Of a stretch of DNA of 64,000 nucleotides, positions 9,080 through 17,440 are shown piece after piece. How positions within the stretch are numbered: position 1 is the stretch's first letter; each line of letters opens with the position of its first letter. A program made the position numbers and the translations under genes. Origin of the DNA: Kaistia terrae (lineage in GTDB: Bacteria; Pseudomonadota; Alphaproteobacteria; Rhizobiales; Kaistiaceae). The DNA lies in assembly GCF_026344005.1 (NCBI RefSeq), contig NZ_JAPKNH010000001.1, forward strand, positions 744,001 through 808,000. Reading direction: 5' to 3'. Under the pieces are notes generated by a model that worked only from the letters and a program-made list of their open reading frames with translations, searched no databases and was not told the origin of the DNA.

Positions 9080-11401
9080 ATGAACGAGGCCTCGGCCAAT
9101 CGCGACACGGCGCCCCGAAAATTCGGCATGGGCGCAGCCGTCCGGCGCAAGGAAGACCCGGCCCTGATTGTCGGGCGCGGCCTGTTTACCGACGATTACG
9201 TGCCGGAGGGCCTGCTGCACGCATTTGTCGTGCGCTCCGCCATGGCGCATGCCCGCATCACGCTCAACGGCCTGGAAGCGGCCCGCGCGGCACCGGGCGT
9301 CAGCCTGATCCTCACGGGCACCGAAGTCGCCGACTATCAGGGCCCGCCGGCCAAGGAATTCCCGCCGATCGTGCTAGGCACGGAGCGCCATTTTCCGGAC
9401 CGGCCGCTGCTGGTCGCGGATGTCGCGCGCCATGTCGGCGATCCCATCGCCTTTATCGTGGCCGATACGATCGAGGCGGCGCAGGCGGCGTCCGAACTGA
9501 TCGATATCGACTATGACCCGCTGCCGACTGTGACGGACGCCAAGCAGGCTGTGTCTCCGGATGCGCCGCTCGTCTATCCGGAATTCGGCACCAATGTCGC
9601 CTACACCCATCATCGCGGCAGCAAGGATGCCACCGACGCGGCCTTCGCGATTGCAGCGCAGGTCGTCCGCATCGAGGTCATCAACCAGCGCCTCGTCGCC
9701 AACTACATGGAAACGCGGGGCATCGTCGCCGAGTACAACGCGGAGAGCGAGCGCTTCACGCTGACGCTCGGCACGCAGGGCGGCCACAAGATGCGCGATA
9801 TTATCGCGCAGGACATTCTCCGGATCGACCCGAAGCGGATCCGCGTCGTGACGCCGGACGTTGGTGGAGGATTTGGCACCAAGTCCTTCGTTTATCACGA
9901 GTATCCGCTTGCGGCGCTCGCCGCTCAGGCGCTCGGCAAGCCGGTGAAATGGATCCAGGAGCGGGCCGAGCACTTTCAGATCGACGCGCATGGGCGCGAC
10001 AACATCACGGCGGCCGAGATGGCTCTGGACGGCAATGGCCGCTTCCTGGCGCTGCGGGTCGACCTGCTGTCGAACCTTGGCGCCTATGTCTCGCAATATG
10101 GCGCCGACATCGCGGTCGGCGGCATCACCATGTCGACCGGGCTCTATGACATCCCGGCCATGGACGTGACGGTGCGCGGCATCCTGACGACGACGACACC
10201 GACCGACGCCTATCGCGGCGCTGGACGGCCGGAGGCGGCATATCTGATCGAGCGACTGGTGGATCTCTGCGGCCGCGAGACGGGCCTTGGCCCCGTCGAG
10301 ATCCGCAAGCGCAATTTCATCCGCCCCGACCAGCTTCCCTACCTGACGCAGGGCGGCCGAAAGTACGATACGGGCGACTTTGCCGGGCATCTCGATCGCA
10401 ACCTCGCCATCATGGATTTCAATGGCTTCGAGGCGAGGGTTGAGGCGTCGAAGCAGCAGGGAAAGCTGCGCGGCTTCGGCATCGCGACCTATGTCGAGGC
10501 CTGCGCCTTTCCAGGCTCGGAGCCGGCGACGGTGACGCTGAACGGCGACGGCACGCTGACGCTGCTGATCGGCACGCAGACCAACGGGCAGGGCCACGCC
10601 ACCGCCTATTCGCAGTTCATCGCCGCGCATCTCGGCGTCGAGATGGACAAGATCCGGGTGATCCAGGGCGATACCGACCAGGTGCCGACCGGCGAAGGCA
10701 CGGGCGGATCGCGTTCGATCCCGCTCGGCGCGGTATCGGTTGACCGCGCTTCGGTCATGCTGGTCAAACAGCTGAAGGAGATCGCCTCGGAGGAACTGGA
10801 AGCCGGGGTGGAAGATCTCGAAGTGGCCGACGGCGCCATTCGCGTCGCCGGCACCGATCAGTCGATCACGCTGTCCGAGATCGCCAGGCGGCCCAAAAAC
10901 CCAGCTCTGCTGACGGCAGTTGGCGAGTTCGTGCAGGACGAATGCACCTATCCGAACGGCACGCATATCGCCGAGGTCGAGATCGATCCCGATACGGGCG
11001 TCGTCAGGGTCGTCGATTTCTCGATCTGCGACGATTTTGGCGTGACGGTGAACCCGATCCTGCTGGCGGGACAGGTGCATGGCGGCGTGGTGCAGGGCAT
11101 CGGCCAGGCGCTTTACGAGCGCACCGTCTTTGACGGCGACGGTCAACTGCTGACGGCGACCTTCCTCGACTATTGCGTGCCGAAAGCCGACCACCTGCCG
11201 AACTTCCGCTTCGCGACCCACAATGTGCCCTCGACGACCAATGCGATGGGTATCAAGGGCGCCGGCGAGGCGGGGACGATCGGTGCGACGCCGGCGGTGA
11301 TGAACGCTGTCGTCGATGCGCTGGCCCGGGCCAGGGGCATCACCCATTTCGATATGCCGGCAACGCCCGAAAAAGTTTGGGCGGCATTGCACGCGAACTA
11401 A
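9080..11401 (+). CDS. Xanthine dehydrogenase family molybdopterin-binding subunit (CoxL-like, AYRGAGR type)
   Basis: A 773-aa protein with the two domains of the aldehyde oxidase/xanthine dehydrogenase large subunit. An a/b hammerhead domain starts near residue 20 (GRGLFTDDY), followed by cofactor motifs GGGFGTKSFVYHEY, TNGQGHATAYSQ and GTGGSRS, and the C-terminal GAGEAG with the catalytic base Glu. The active-site loop reads AYRGAGRPEA, as in form II CO-dehydrogenase-like proteins, not the AYxCSFR loop of true CO dehydrogenase. FAD and 2Fe-2S subunit genes are absent nearby, so it is an orphan. The substrate is unknown. The start is placed where similarity begins; two upstream in-frame starts are possible. 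Confidence 0.88.
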   Translation: MNEASANRDTAPRKFGMGAAVRRKEDPALIVGRGLFTDDYVPEGLLHAFVVRSAMAHARITLNGLEAARAAPGVSLILTGTEVADYQGPPAKEFPPIVLGTERHFPDRPLLVADVARHVGDPIAFIVADTIEAAQAASELIDIDYDPLPTVTDAKQAVSPDAPLVYPEFGTNVAYTHHRGSKDATDAAFAIAAQVVRIEVINQRLVANYMETRGIVAEYNAESERFTLTLGTQGGHKMRDIIAQDILRIDPKRIRVVTPDVGGGFGTKSFVYHEYPLAALAAQALGKPVKWIQERAEHFQIDAHGRDNITAAEMALDGNGRFLALRVDLLSNLGAYVSQYGADIAVGGITMSTGLYDIPAMDVTVRGILTTTTPTDAYRGAGRPEAAYLIERLVDLCGRETGLGPVEIRKRNFIRPDQLPYLTQGGRKYDTGDFAGHLDRNLAIMDFNGFEARVEASKQQGKLRGFGIATYVEACAFPGSEPATVTLNGDGTLTLLIGTQTNGQGHATAYSQFIAAHLGVEMDKIRVIQGDTDQVPTGEGTGGSRSIPLGAVSVDRASVMLVKQLKEIASEELEAGVEDLEVADGAIRVAGTDQSITLSEIARRPKNPALLTAVGEFVQDECTYPNGTHIAEVEIDPDTGVVRVVDFSICDDFGVTVNPILLAGQVHGGVVQGIGQALYERTVFDGDGQLLTATFLDYCVPKADHLPNFRFATHNVPSTTNAMGIKGAGEAGTIGATPAVMNAVVDALARARGITHFDMPATPEKVWAALHAN

Positions 11402-11409
11402 ACTACGGC

Positions 11410-11504
11410 CCTGCCATCCGGGCAGGACCGCCGCAAGACAAGCTCTGAAGCCGGCCGCGTCCTCCGCGGCCCACGAATGAAGAAACGGACCGTCCCCCGG
11501 TCCG
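11410..11504. repeat. Three consecutive hairpins before the DMT permease gene
   Basis: In the 112-bp gap three stems follow one another: CCTGCC/GGCAGG (11410-11426), GGCCGCG/CGCGGCC (11453-11471) and CGGACCG/CGGTCCG (11486-11504), each with a 5-base loop. None is followed by a U-run. The last ends 9 bp before the next start codon and could cover its ribosome site. Confidence 0.5.
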
Positions 11505-11513
11505 ATCGGTCTC

Positions 11514-12455
11514 ATGGAAACGCCAGAACGGGGCCAGCCGCTATTCGGCGTGCTGCTCAAGGTCATCTCGACCATCGCCTTCACCGCGATGGCGACGCTG
11601 ATCAAATATATCTCGGACTTCTATCCGCCGGGCGAGGTCGCGTTTTTTCGCTCGGCCTTTGCGCTCGTCCCCGTGCTGATCTGGGTGGCGTGGCTGGGCA
11701 ATTTCCCGACCGTTTTCATCACGCCGCGTATCGGGGGCCATGTGCTGCGCTCGATCGCCGGCGCGACGTCGATGTTCTTCGGCTTCTCCGCCCTGGCGCG
11801 CCTGCCGCTATCGGACGCGACCGCCATCGGCTACGCCTCGCCGCTCCTGACGGTCGTGCTTGCCGCCGTGCTGCTCAAGGAGGTGATCCGGGTCTATCGC
11901 TGGACGGCGGTGGTGATCGGCCTGATCGGCGTGCTGGTCATCCTGTCGGATTATGTCGGGCCGGAGAGCGGCCCGGACCGCAGCACGCTTGGCGCGGTCT
12001 TCGCGATTCTTGCCGCCTTCTTCGGTGCGCTGGCGGCGACCCAGACGCGGCGGCTGACCTGGGTCGAATCACCCGGCACGATCGTCGTCTACTTCTCGCT
12101 GTTCACGGCGATCTTCATGCTGGTGACCGCGCCGTTCGGCTGGGTCATGCCGGATTGGGAGCATGTGCCGTTCCTGGTCGGCGCCGGTATTTTCGGCGGC
12201 ATCGGACAGGTATTGCTGACGCAGAGCTATCGATATGGCGAGGCGTCGCTGATCGCCCCGTTCGAATATATCTCGATGCTCTGGGCGATCATTGTCAGCT
12301 ACCTGCTGTTCAACTCGACGCCCAGCACCACCATGCTGCTCGGTTCGGCGATCGTCGTTGCATCCGGCCTGTTCGTGATCTATCGCGAGCATCGGCTCGG
12401 CCTCCGCAGGAGCCGCGAGCGCGCGTCCAAGACCCCGGCGGGGCCGGGCACCTGA
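11514..12455 (+). CDS. DMT superfamily (EamA) transporter
   Basis: A 313-aa inner-membrane protein with two EamA repeats of about five helices each; about ten hydrophobic segments can be counted between residues 10 and 290. The first repeat contains [12 protein letters not shown] and [22 protein letters not shown], the second [24 protein letters not shown]. This family exports or imports small metabolites; the substrate cannot be read. It is followed 19 bp later by thiD on the same strand, but a link to thiamine is not established. Confidence 0.9.
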   Translation: METPERGQPLFGVLLKVISTIAFTAMATLIKYISDFYPPGEVAFFRSAFALVPVLIWVAWLGNFPTVFITPRIGGHVLRSIAGATSMFFGFSALARLPLSDATAIGYASPLLTVVLAAVLLKEVIRVYRWTAVVIGLIGVLVILSDYVGPESGPDRSTLGAVFAILAAFFGALAATQTRRLTWVESPGTIVVYFSLFTAIFMLVTAPFGWVMPDWEHVPFLVGAGIFGGIGQVLLTQSYRYGEASLIAPFEYISMLWAIIVSYLLFNSTPSTTMLLGSAIVVASGLFVIYREHRLGLRRSRERASKTPAGPGT

Positions 12456-12474
12456 GAGACAAGGACAAGCCGAC

Positions 12475-13272
12475 ATGACAGCCATCGCCGTTACCATCGC
12501 CGGCTCGGATTCGGGCGGCGGCGCCGGCATCCAGGCCGATCTGAAGACTTTTTCGGCGCTGGGTGTCTACGGCGCCTCGGTGATCGCGGCGCTGACGGCG
12601 CAGAACACGCTGGGCGTGACGGCCATCCACGATGTTCCCGCCGATTTCGTCACCGCGCAGATCGACGCGGTGTTTTCGGATCTCGCGGTCAACGCGGTGA
12701 AGATCGGCATGCTGTCGCAGCCGGGCGTCATCCGCGCCGTGGCAGCCGGGCTCGACCGCTATGCCCAGATGAACGTCGTGCTTGATCCGGTCATGGTGGC
12801 GACCAGCGGCGACATGCTTTTGCGCGATGAATCGGTCGCCGTGCTGATCTCGGAGCTTTTGCCCCGCGCGGCCCTCGTCACGCCGAACCTGCGCGAAGCG
12901 GCGCGGCTGCTCGAAACCGATGTCGCAGAAGATGAGGCGGGCATGGAGCGCCAGGCGGAGGCGATCCTGCGCCTTGGCGCTCGCGCCGTGCTGGTCAAGG
13001 GCGGACATGGCACAGGGCCGGAGAGCGCCGACCTGCTGATGTCGGCCGAGGGCAAGCGATGGTTCCACGCGCCACGCATCGACACGCTCAACACGCACGG
13101 CACCGGTTGTACCTTGTCCTCGGCCATCGCCGCCGGCCTTGCGCAGGGACTGGCGCTGGAGCCGGCGGTCGAGGCGGCAAAGCGCTACATCACCGAAGCG
13201 ATCGCCGCCGCCGACCGTCTGCAGATCGGCCGCGGCCACGGCCCGGTGCATCATTTCCACAAGTGGTGGTGA
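12475..13272 (+). CDS. thiD: Bifunctional hydroxymethylpyrimidine kinase/phosphomethylpyrimidine kinase
   Basis: A 265-aa ribokinase-like enzyme that phosphorylates HMP and HMP-P in thiamine diphosphate synthesis or salvage. It starts [22 protein letters not shown], has [13 protein letters not shown] in the middle and the anion-hole/catalytic motif [19 protein letters not shown] at the C-terminus. The length is normal. GAGAGACAAGGA lies before the ATG. No thiC or thiE gene and no TPP riboswitch was noticed upstream. Confidence 0.95.
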   Translation: MTAIAVTIAGSDSGGGAGIQADLKTFSALGVYGASVIAALTAQNTLGVTAIHDVPADFVTAQIDAVFSDLAVNAVKIGMLSQPGVIRAVAAGLDRYAQMNVVLDPVMVATSGDMLLRDESVAVLISELLPRAALVTPNLREAARLLETDVAEDEAGMERQAEAILRLGARAVLVKGGHGTGPESADLLMSAEGKRWFHAPRIDTLNTHGTGCTLSSAIAAGLAQGLALEPAVEAAKRYITEAIAAADRLQIGRGHGPVHHFHKWW

Positions 13273-13281
13273 GGCGCCGGC

Positions 13282-14544
13282 TCAGGCAACCGCGACCGCG
13301 GGCTGCCGGGTAGCTTTCCGAATGCCCGGTGCCAGCGCCTTGAGATCCCGGCCGCTCGGATTCTGGAATATGCAGAGATCGAACTCCGGCAGGATGGCAT
13401 AGAGGTGATCGAATATATCTGACTGGATACCTTCATAGCTCGCCCAGGCGACGGTGTTGGTGAAGGCGTATATCTCGATCGGCAGTCCATCGGCGGCGGG
13501 AACCATCTGTCGCACGAGAATGGTCATGTCCTGCCGGATGCCGGGATGATTTCGCAGATACGTCTCCACATAGGCGCGGAAGGTGCCGATGTTGGTGGAT
13601 CGCCTGCGGTTCGCGGCGAAGTTGGCGCGCTCGCCAAGCTTGCTGTTCCAATCGTCGAGTTCGGCCTGCTTGCGCGTCAGATAGGTTTCCAGCATGCCGA
13701 ACTGGGCAAGCTTGGAAAACTCGCCGGGTTCGAGGAAGCGGATGCTCGTCTGGTCTAGGTGCAGCGAACGCTTGATCCGCCGGCCGCCCGACTCCTGCAT
13801 GCCGCGCCAGTTCTTGAACGGATGGGTGACGAGCGTGCGGATCGGAAGCGTCGTGATCGTCTTGTCCCAGTTCTGCACCTTGACCGTGTGGAGAGCGATC
13901 TCGATCACGTCGCCATCGGCGTTCTGACCCGGCATCTCGATCCAGTCGCCGACCCGCACCATGTCGGTCGAGGATATCTGGATGCCGGCGACCAGCGAAA
14001 GCAGCGTGTCCTGGAAGACGAGAATCAGGACGGCGGCCATGGCGCCAAGGCCCGAGAGCAGGATGATCGGCGACTTGTCGATGAGGGTGGCGATGATCAG
14101 CAGGGCCGCGATCACATACACCGCGATCTTGACGACCTGGATGTAGCCCTTGATGGGTTTCAGTCGCGACGATGGGCGGCGGTGATACAGCGTGTCGACG
14201 ATGTTCAGCGCCGCGCTTACGGATAGCGCCAGCGACAGGATTATGAAGGCATTCGCGACATTGTGGACGATCGTGACGACCCCGGGCGGCAGATCGGGAA
14301 TGAGCCCGATGCCAGAGGAGACGACGAAGGCCGGCATGATGTTGGCGAAGCGCTGGATCGCGCCATGGCGACGGATCTGTTCGTCGCGCCCATACGCGGT
14401 CAGGCCGATGAAGTGATTGAATACCCGCAACAGCAGCGCCTTGACGACAAAGTTCGCGAACAGCGCGGCGAGGACCAGGGCAGCCAGGGCGAGCAGGGGG
14501 CTGACCCAGTGATGTTCCGCGAAAATGCGGTCGATGTTGTTCAC
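13282..14544 (-). CDS. MscS family mechanosensitive ion channel (YbdG/MscM-like)
   Basis: A 420-aa inner-membrane channel. Five hydrophobic segments precede the pore region (about residues 15-45, 65-90, 90-115, 135-160, 165-195), followed by the MscS beta domain starting VFQDTLLSLVAGIQISSTDM and VGDWIEMPG. The long cytosolic tail with NWRGMQESGGRRIKRSLHLD and RNHPGI resembles the YbdG branch, not the shorter MscS. It should open under membrane tension and protect against osmotic downshock. Its 3' end lies 9 bp from the convergent thiD. Confidence 0.9.
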   Translation of the reverse strand: MNNIDRIFAEHHWVSPLLALAALVLAALFANFVVKALLLRVFNHFIGLTAYGRDEQIRRHGAIQRFANIMPAFVVSSGIGLIPDLPPGVVTIVHNVANAFIILSLALSVSAALNIVDTLYHRRPSSRLKPIKGYIQVVKIAVYVIAALLIIATLIDKSPIILLSGLGAMAAVLILVFQDTLLSLVAGIQISSTDMVRVGDWIEMPGQNADGDVIEIALHTVKVQNWDKTITTLPIRTLVTHPFKNWRGMQESGGRRIKRSLHLDQTSIRFLEPGEFSKLAQFGMLETYLTRKQAELDDWNSKLGERANFAANRRRSTNIGTFRAYVETYLRNHPGIRQDMTILVRQMVPAADGLPIEIYAFTNTVAWASYEGIQSDIFDHLYAILPEFDLCIFQNPSGRDLKALAPGIRKATRQPAVAVA

Positions 14545-14912
14545 CGTTACTCCTCAGGAGGCGTAGACAGCGCTCGGTCCGGGCTCATCGAGAGTTGTGC
14601 CGGGATCGGTTGCGCGCCTGATGGGAGGCATCCGTACGCGTTGTGCGGGGCCTGCGCCGACGATCAAGCAGGCTGGATACCGGGAAGGCAGAGGACGCCC
14701 GGCTAAGGGGGCTTCATCCACGCGAATGGTCCCTCTGGCGATCGAGGATCCCCGAAAGGACATGGCGCATCGGAACGCGCCGGACCATGTGGCGCAGCCT
14801 GCCCGCTGTGGCGGCTTGCGTCAATGCCACCGGACTCCGGGGTGGAAAACAAAAAAGCGGCCGACGCGCAAGGCGTCGGCCGCTTTCAATTCGTCAGCTT
14901 CGGTCGCCGGGC
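14545..14912. other. 368-bp gap between the MscS gene and the FAH-family gene
   Basis: Contains the terminator of the FAH-family gene (14851-14886) and, next to 14545, the ribosome site of the MscS gene (GAGGAGT on the minus strand). Between about 14570 and 14845 no gene or repeat is evident. Confidence 0.5.
14851..14886 (-). terminator. Rho-independent terminator of the FAH-family gene
   Basis: On the minus strand a perfect 11-bp stem GCGGCCGACGC/GCGTCGGCCGC (14883-14873 with 14867-14857) with a 5-base loop is followed by six U residues (14856-14851). It begins 30 bp after the stop codon. This is a textbook intrinsic terminator. Confidence 0.92.
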
Positions 14913-15761
14913 TTAGCCCTTGTAGGCGACGAATTCCTGTTCCTGGTCGCCCAGGCCCTGGATGCCGAGGCGAACCTTGTCGCCGGCCTTCAGGAAGCGC
15001 GGCGGCTTCATGCCCATGCCGACGCCCGGAGGGGTGCCGGTGGTGATGACGTCGCCCGGATCGAGCTGCAGGAACTGGCTGATGTAGCTGACCAGATGCG
15101 CAACGCCGAAGATCATCGTCTTCGTGTTGCCCGTCTGGACGCGCTGGCCGTTCAGGTCGAGATACATGTCGAGGTTCTGGATGTCAGCGACTTCATCCGG
15201 CGTGACCAGCCAGGGTCCGAGCGGACCGAAGGTCGGCGAACCCTTGCCCTTCATCCACTGGCCGCCGCGCTCCGTCTGGAAGGCGCGCTCCGATACGTCG
15301 TGGCAGACCGAGTAGCCGGCGACGTAGTTGATCGCGTCTTCTTCCGAAACGTAGCTGGCCGTCTTGCCGATAACGATCGCCAGCTCGACTTCCCAGTCGG
15401 TCTTTTCCGAACCCTTGGGGATCGTGACGTTGTCGTTCGGGCCGACGATGCAGTTCGGGGCCTTGTTGAACAGGATCGGCTCGGCCGGGATCGGCATGTT
15501 GGTTTCATGCGCGTGGTCGACATAGTTCAGACCGACGGCGATGAAGTTGCGCGTTCCGTTGACAACCGGGCCAAGGCGCGTGCCGGCCGGCACGACGGGC
15601 AGCGAAGCCGCGTCGACCTTGGCGATCGCAGCGATCGCGCCGTTCTTGAGCGTCTCGGGGGTGATGTCGGAAACGACGCCCGAAAGATCGCGAATGGTGC
15701 CGTCCTTGTCGAGAAGGCCCGGCTTCTCCGAGCCAGCGGCCCCGAAACGTACGAGTTTCAT
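14913..15761 (-). CDS. Fumarylacetoacetate hydrolase family protein
   Basis: A 282-aa FAH-fold enzyme. It has the GLNYVDHAHET motif, the metal-binding pair in DWEVELAIVIGK, the CHDVSERAFQ segment and the C-terminal VITTGTPPGVGMGMKPP loop with DKVRLGIQGLG. The fold catalyses C-C or C-O bond cleavage, decarboxylation or isomerisation of oxo-acids using Mg or Mn. Its closest look is to members annotated as ureidoglycolate lyase or 2-hydroxyhepta-2,4-diene-1,7-dioate isomerase; the true substrate is not readable. It stands alone, with its own terminator. A purine-rich ACGGAGATATATCA precedes the ATG. Confidence 0.9.
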   Translation of the reverse strand: MKLVRFGAAGSEKPGLLDKDGTIRDLSGVVSDITPETLKNGAIAAIAKVDAASLPVVPAGTRLGPVVNGTRNFIAVGLNYVDHAHETNMPIPAEPILFNKAPNCIVGPNDNVTIPKGSEKTDWEVELAIVIGKTASYVSEEDAINYVAGYSVCHDVSERAFQTERGGQWMKGKGSPTFGPLGPWLVTPDEVADIQNLDMYLDLNGQRVQTGNTKTMIFGVAHLVSYISQFLQLDPGDVITTGTPPGVGMGMKPPRFLKAGDKVRLGIQGLGDQEQEFVAYKG

Positions 15762-15843
15762 TGATATATCTCCGTGTTGGCGGGCGGATCATGGTCGAGG
15801 GGACGCTGGCTTGCAAGCGCAGATGTCTGACGACTTGAGCAAT

Positions 15844-15902
15844 GCAGTTTGGCCCACAGGGAACAACTGCGCAGCCACCTTCGCCCTGACTGGAAATGTC
15901 AG
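15844..15902. promoter_or_regulatory. Two inverted repeats upstream of the LysE-type exporter
   Basis: GCAGTT (15844-15849) is repeated inverted as AACTGC (15865-15870), and CTGAC (15886-15890) as GTCAG (15898-15902). The second contains a T-N11-A core of the kind LysR-type regulators bind. No such regulator gene is adjacent, so this is only a candidate operator region. Confidence 0.25.
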
Positions 15903-15961
15903 CATTATTGACCTATTGCGGCGGCCGTGGCATGGAATGAGTCCGGTCTCGGGAGGACCCC

Positions 15962-16555
15962 ATGGAACATGTGCTGGCCATTCTCGGCTTCGCGGCGGTG
16001 ATGGCGTTCACGCCGGGGCCGAACAACACGATGCTGATGATTTCGGGCGCCAACTGGGGTGTCGTGCCCAGCGTGCCGCATATGCTCGGCATCACGGTCG
16101 GCTTTCCGCTGATGGTGTTCGCGGTCGGCATGGGACTTGGCGGATTTTTCGAGACCTATCCCGTCCTGCACGAGATCCTGAAATACGTCTCCTTTGCCTA
16201 TCTGGTCTATCTGGCCTGGAAGCTGGCGCGCGCCGGCCGGCATGACGCCGACGGGAGGAAGCAGGGCAGGCCGATGACCTTCCTGTCCGCGGCGCTGTTC
16301 CAGTGGGTCAATCCCAAGGCCTGGATCATGGCGGTCACCGCCATGGCGCTGTTCGTTCCCGCCGGAAGCGCGATGCTGCCGGCCGTGCTGCTGCTGGCAG
16401 CCATCTTCGCGCTGACGTCGCTGCCTTCGGCCGTGACCTGGTGCCTGTTCGGGACGGCGATTTCGCGCTTTCTCGACAGCGATCGCCGCGTCGCGATTTT
16501 CAACGCGGCGATGGCGCTGCTTCTCGTCCTGTCGATGGTGCCGACCCTCTTCTGA
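15962..16555 (+). CDS. LysE family amino-acid exporter
   Basis: A 197-aa inner-membrane protein of the LysE/RhtB type. It opens with the family signature FTPGPNNTMLMISGANWG (about residues 17-34), then about six hydrophobic helices, including the FQWVNPKAWIMAVTAMALF segment. Such proteins expel amino acids or derivatives; the substrate is unknown. GGGAGGACCCC precedes the ATG. It ends three bases before the Pho box of the next operon. Confidence 0.9.
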   Translation: MEHVLAILGFAAVMAFTPGPNNTMLMISGANWGVVPSVPHMLGITVGFPLMVFAVGMGLGGFFETYPVLHEILKYVSFAYLVYLAWKLARAGRHDADGRKQGRPMTFLSAALFQWVNPKAWIMAVTAMALFVPAGSAMLPAVLLLAAIFALTSLPSAVTWCLFGTAISRFLDSDRRVAIFNAAMALLLVLSMVPTLF

Positions 16556-16558
16556 AGA

Positions 16559-16576
16559 CTGTCACAAATCTGTGGC
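16559..16576 (+). promoter_or_regulatory. Pho box (PhoB binding site) upstream of plcP-agt
   Basis: CTGTCACAAATCTGTGGC matches 15 of 18 positions of the consensus CTGTCATAAATCTGTCAC: two CTGT(C/G)A-like heptads separated by AAAT. It lies 54 bp before the plcP start, a suitable place for PhoB activation. That phosphate starvation induces the operon is an inference from this site and from knowledge of PlcP in rhizobia. Confidence 0.78.
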
Positions 16577-16630
16577 GCGTGTCGGCTAAGCAATCGACAC
16601 CGGTCTCATGGATGAGGACGAATCAACATC

Positions 16631-17440
16631 ATGACGAGCGATGTCGCTCCCCGTCATCTCCGCACGCTCTTCCTGTCCGATTTTCATCTCGGCACACGAG
16701 GAAGCCAGGCTGATCTTCTGCTCGACTTCCTGAAGTGGCACGATGCCGAGACGATCTATCTCGTCGGCGATATCATCGACGGCTGGCGGCTGAAGAAGAG
16801 CTGGTATTGGCCGCAGGCACACAATGACGTCGTGCAGAAGTTGCTTCGCAAGGGACGCAAGGGCGCTCGGCTCGTCTACATCCCCGGCAATCACGACGAA
16901 TTCCTGCGCGACTATCTCGGCCTGCAAATGGGTGGCGTCGAGATCGCCGACAGCATCATCCACGAGACGGCGGACGGCAAACGCCTGCTGGTGATGCATG
17001 GCGACCAGTTCGACGTTGTCGTGCGGCATGCCAAGTGGCTCGCCTTCCTCGGTGACCATGCCTACAACCTAGCGCTGGCGCTCAATACGGTCGTCGGCAA
17101 GGTTCGCCGCAAGCTCGGCTTTGAATACTGGTCGCTTTCCGCCTGGGCCAAGCTCAAGGTCAAGAACGCGGTTTCCTTCATCGGCGCGTTCGAGCAGGCG
17201 CTGCTGACCGAGGCAAAGCGGGTAGGGGCGGACGGTGTCGTCTGCGGCCACATCCACCACCCGACCATCCGCGACGATCTCGGCATCCGCTACATCAATA
17301 CGGGCGACTGGGTCGAAAGCTGCACGGCGATCGTCGAGCATCATGACGGGCGGATGGAGATGATCCGCTGGGGCGATATCGCCGGCCAGTATGCGGTCGA
17401 ATTCGAGGATGAGCCGGAGATCGACAAGGTCGCCGCATGA
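16631..17440 (+). CDS. plcP: Metallophosphoesterase, probable PlcP-type phospholipase C (LpxH-like fold)
   Basis: A 269-aa calcineurin-like phosphoesterase with all metal motifs: SDFHLG (Asp17, His19), GDIID (Asp47), GNHDE (Asn87, His88), HGD (His123) and CGHIHH (His207, His209). It has no signal peptide. Automatic tools often call this family UDP-2,3-diacylglucosamine diphosphatase, but closeness to rhizobial PlcP, the Pho box and the following glycosyltransferase favour a phospholipase C that splits phosphatidylcholine and similar lipids to diacylglycerol under phosphate limitation. An LpxH role in lipid A synthesis is the alternative. The stop overlaps the next start (ATGA). Confidence 0.82.
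   Translation: MTSDVAPRHLRTLFLSDFHLGTRGSQADLLLDFLKWHDAETIYLVGDIIDGWRLKKSWYWPQAHNDVVQKLLRKGRKGARLVYIPGNHDEFLRDYLGLQMGGVEIADSIIHETADGKRLLVMHGDQFDVVVRHAKWLAFLGDHAYNLALALNTVVGKVRRKLGFEYWSLSAWAKLKVKNAVSFIGAFEQALLTEAKRVGADGVVCGHIHHPTIRDDLGIRYINTGDWVESCTAIVEHHDGRMEMIRWGDIAGQYAVEFEDEPEIDKVAA

Noticed and set aside
9374-11605. 743-codon open frame on the minus strand
   Set aside because: Antisense to the molybdenum hydroxylase gene; translation is Arg/His/Asp-rich without any motif, a usual by-product of GC-rich coding DNA.
15762-15961. Possible small gene before the LysE exporter
   Set aside because: No frame with a ribosome site or recognisable product; only inverted repeats were seen.
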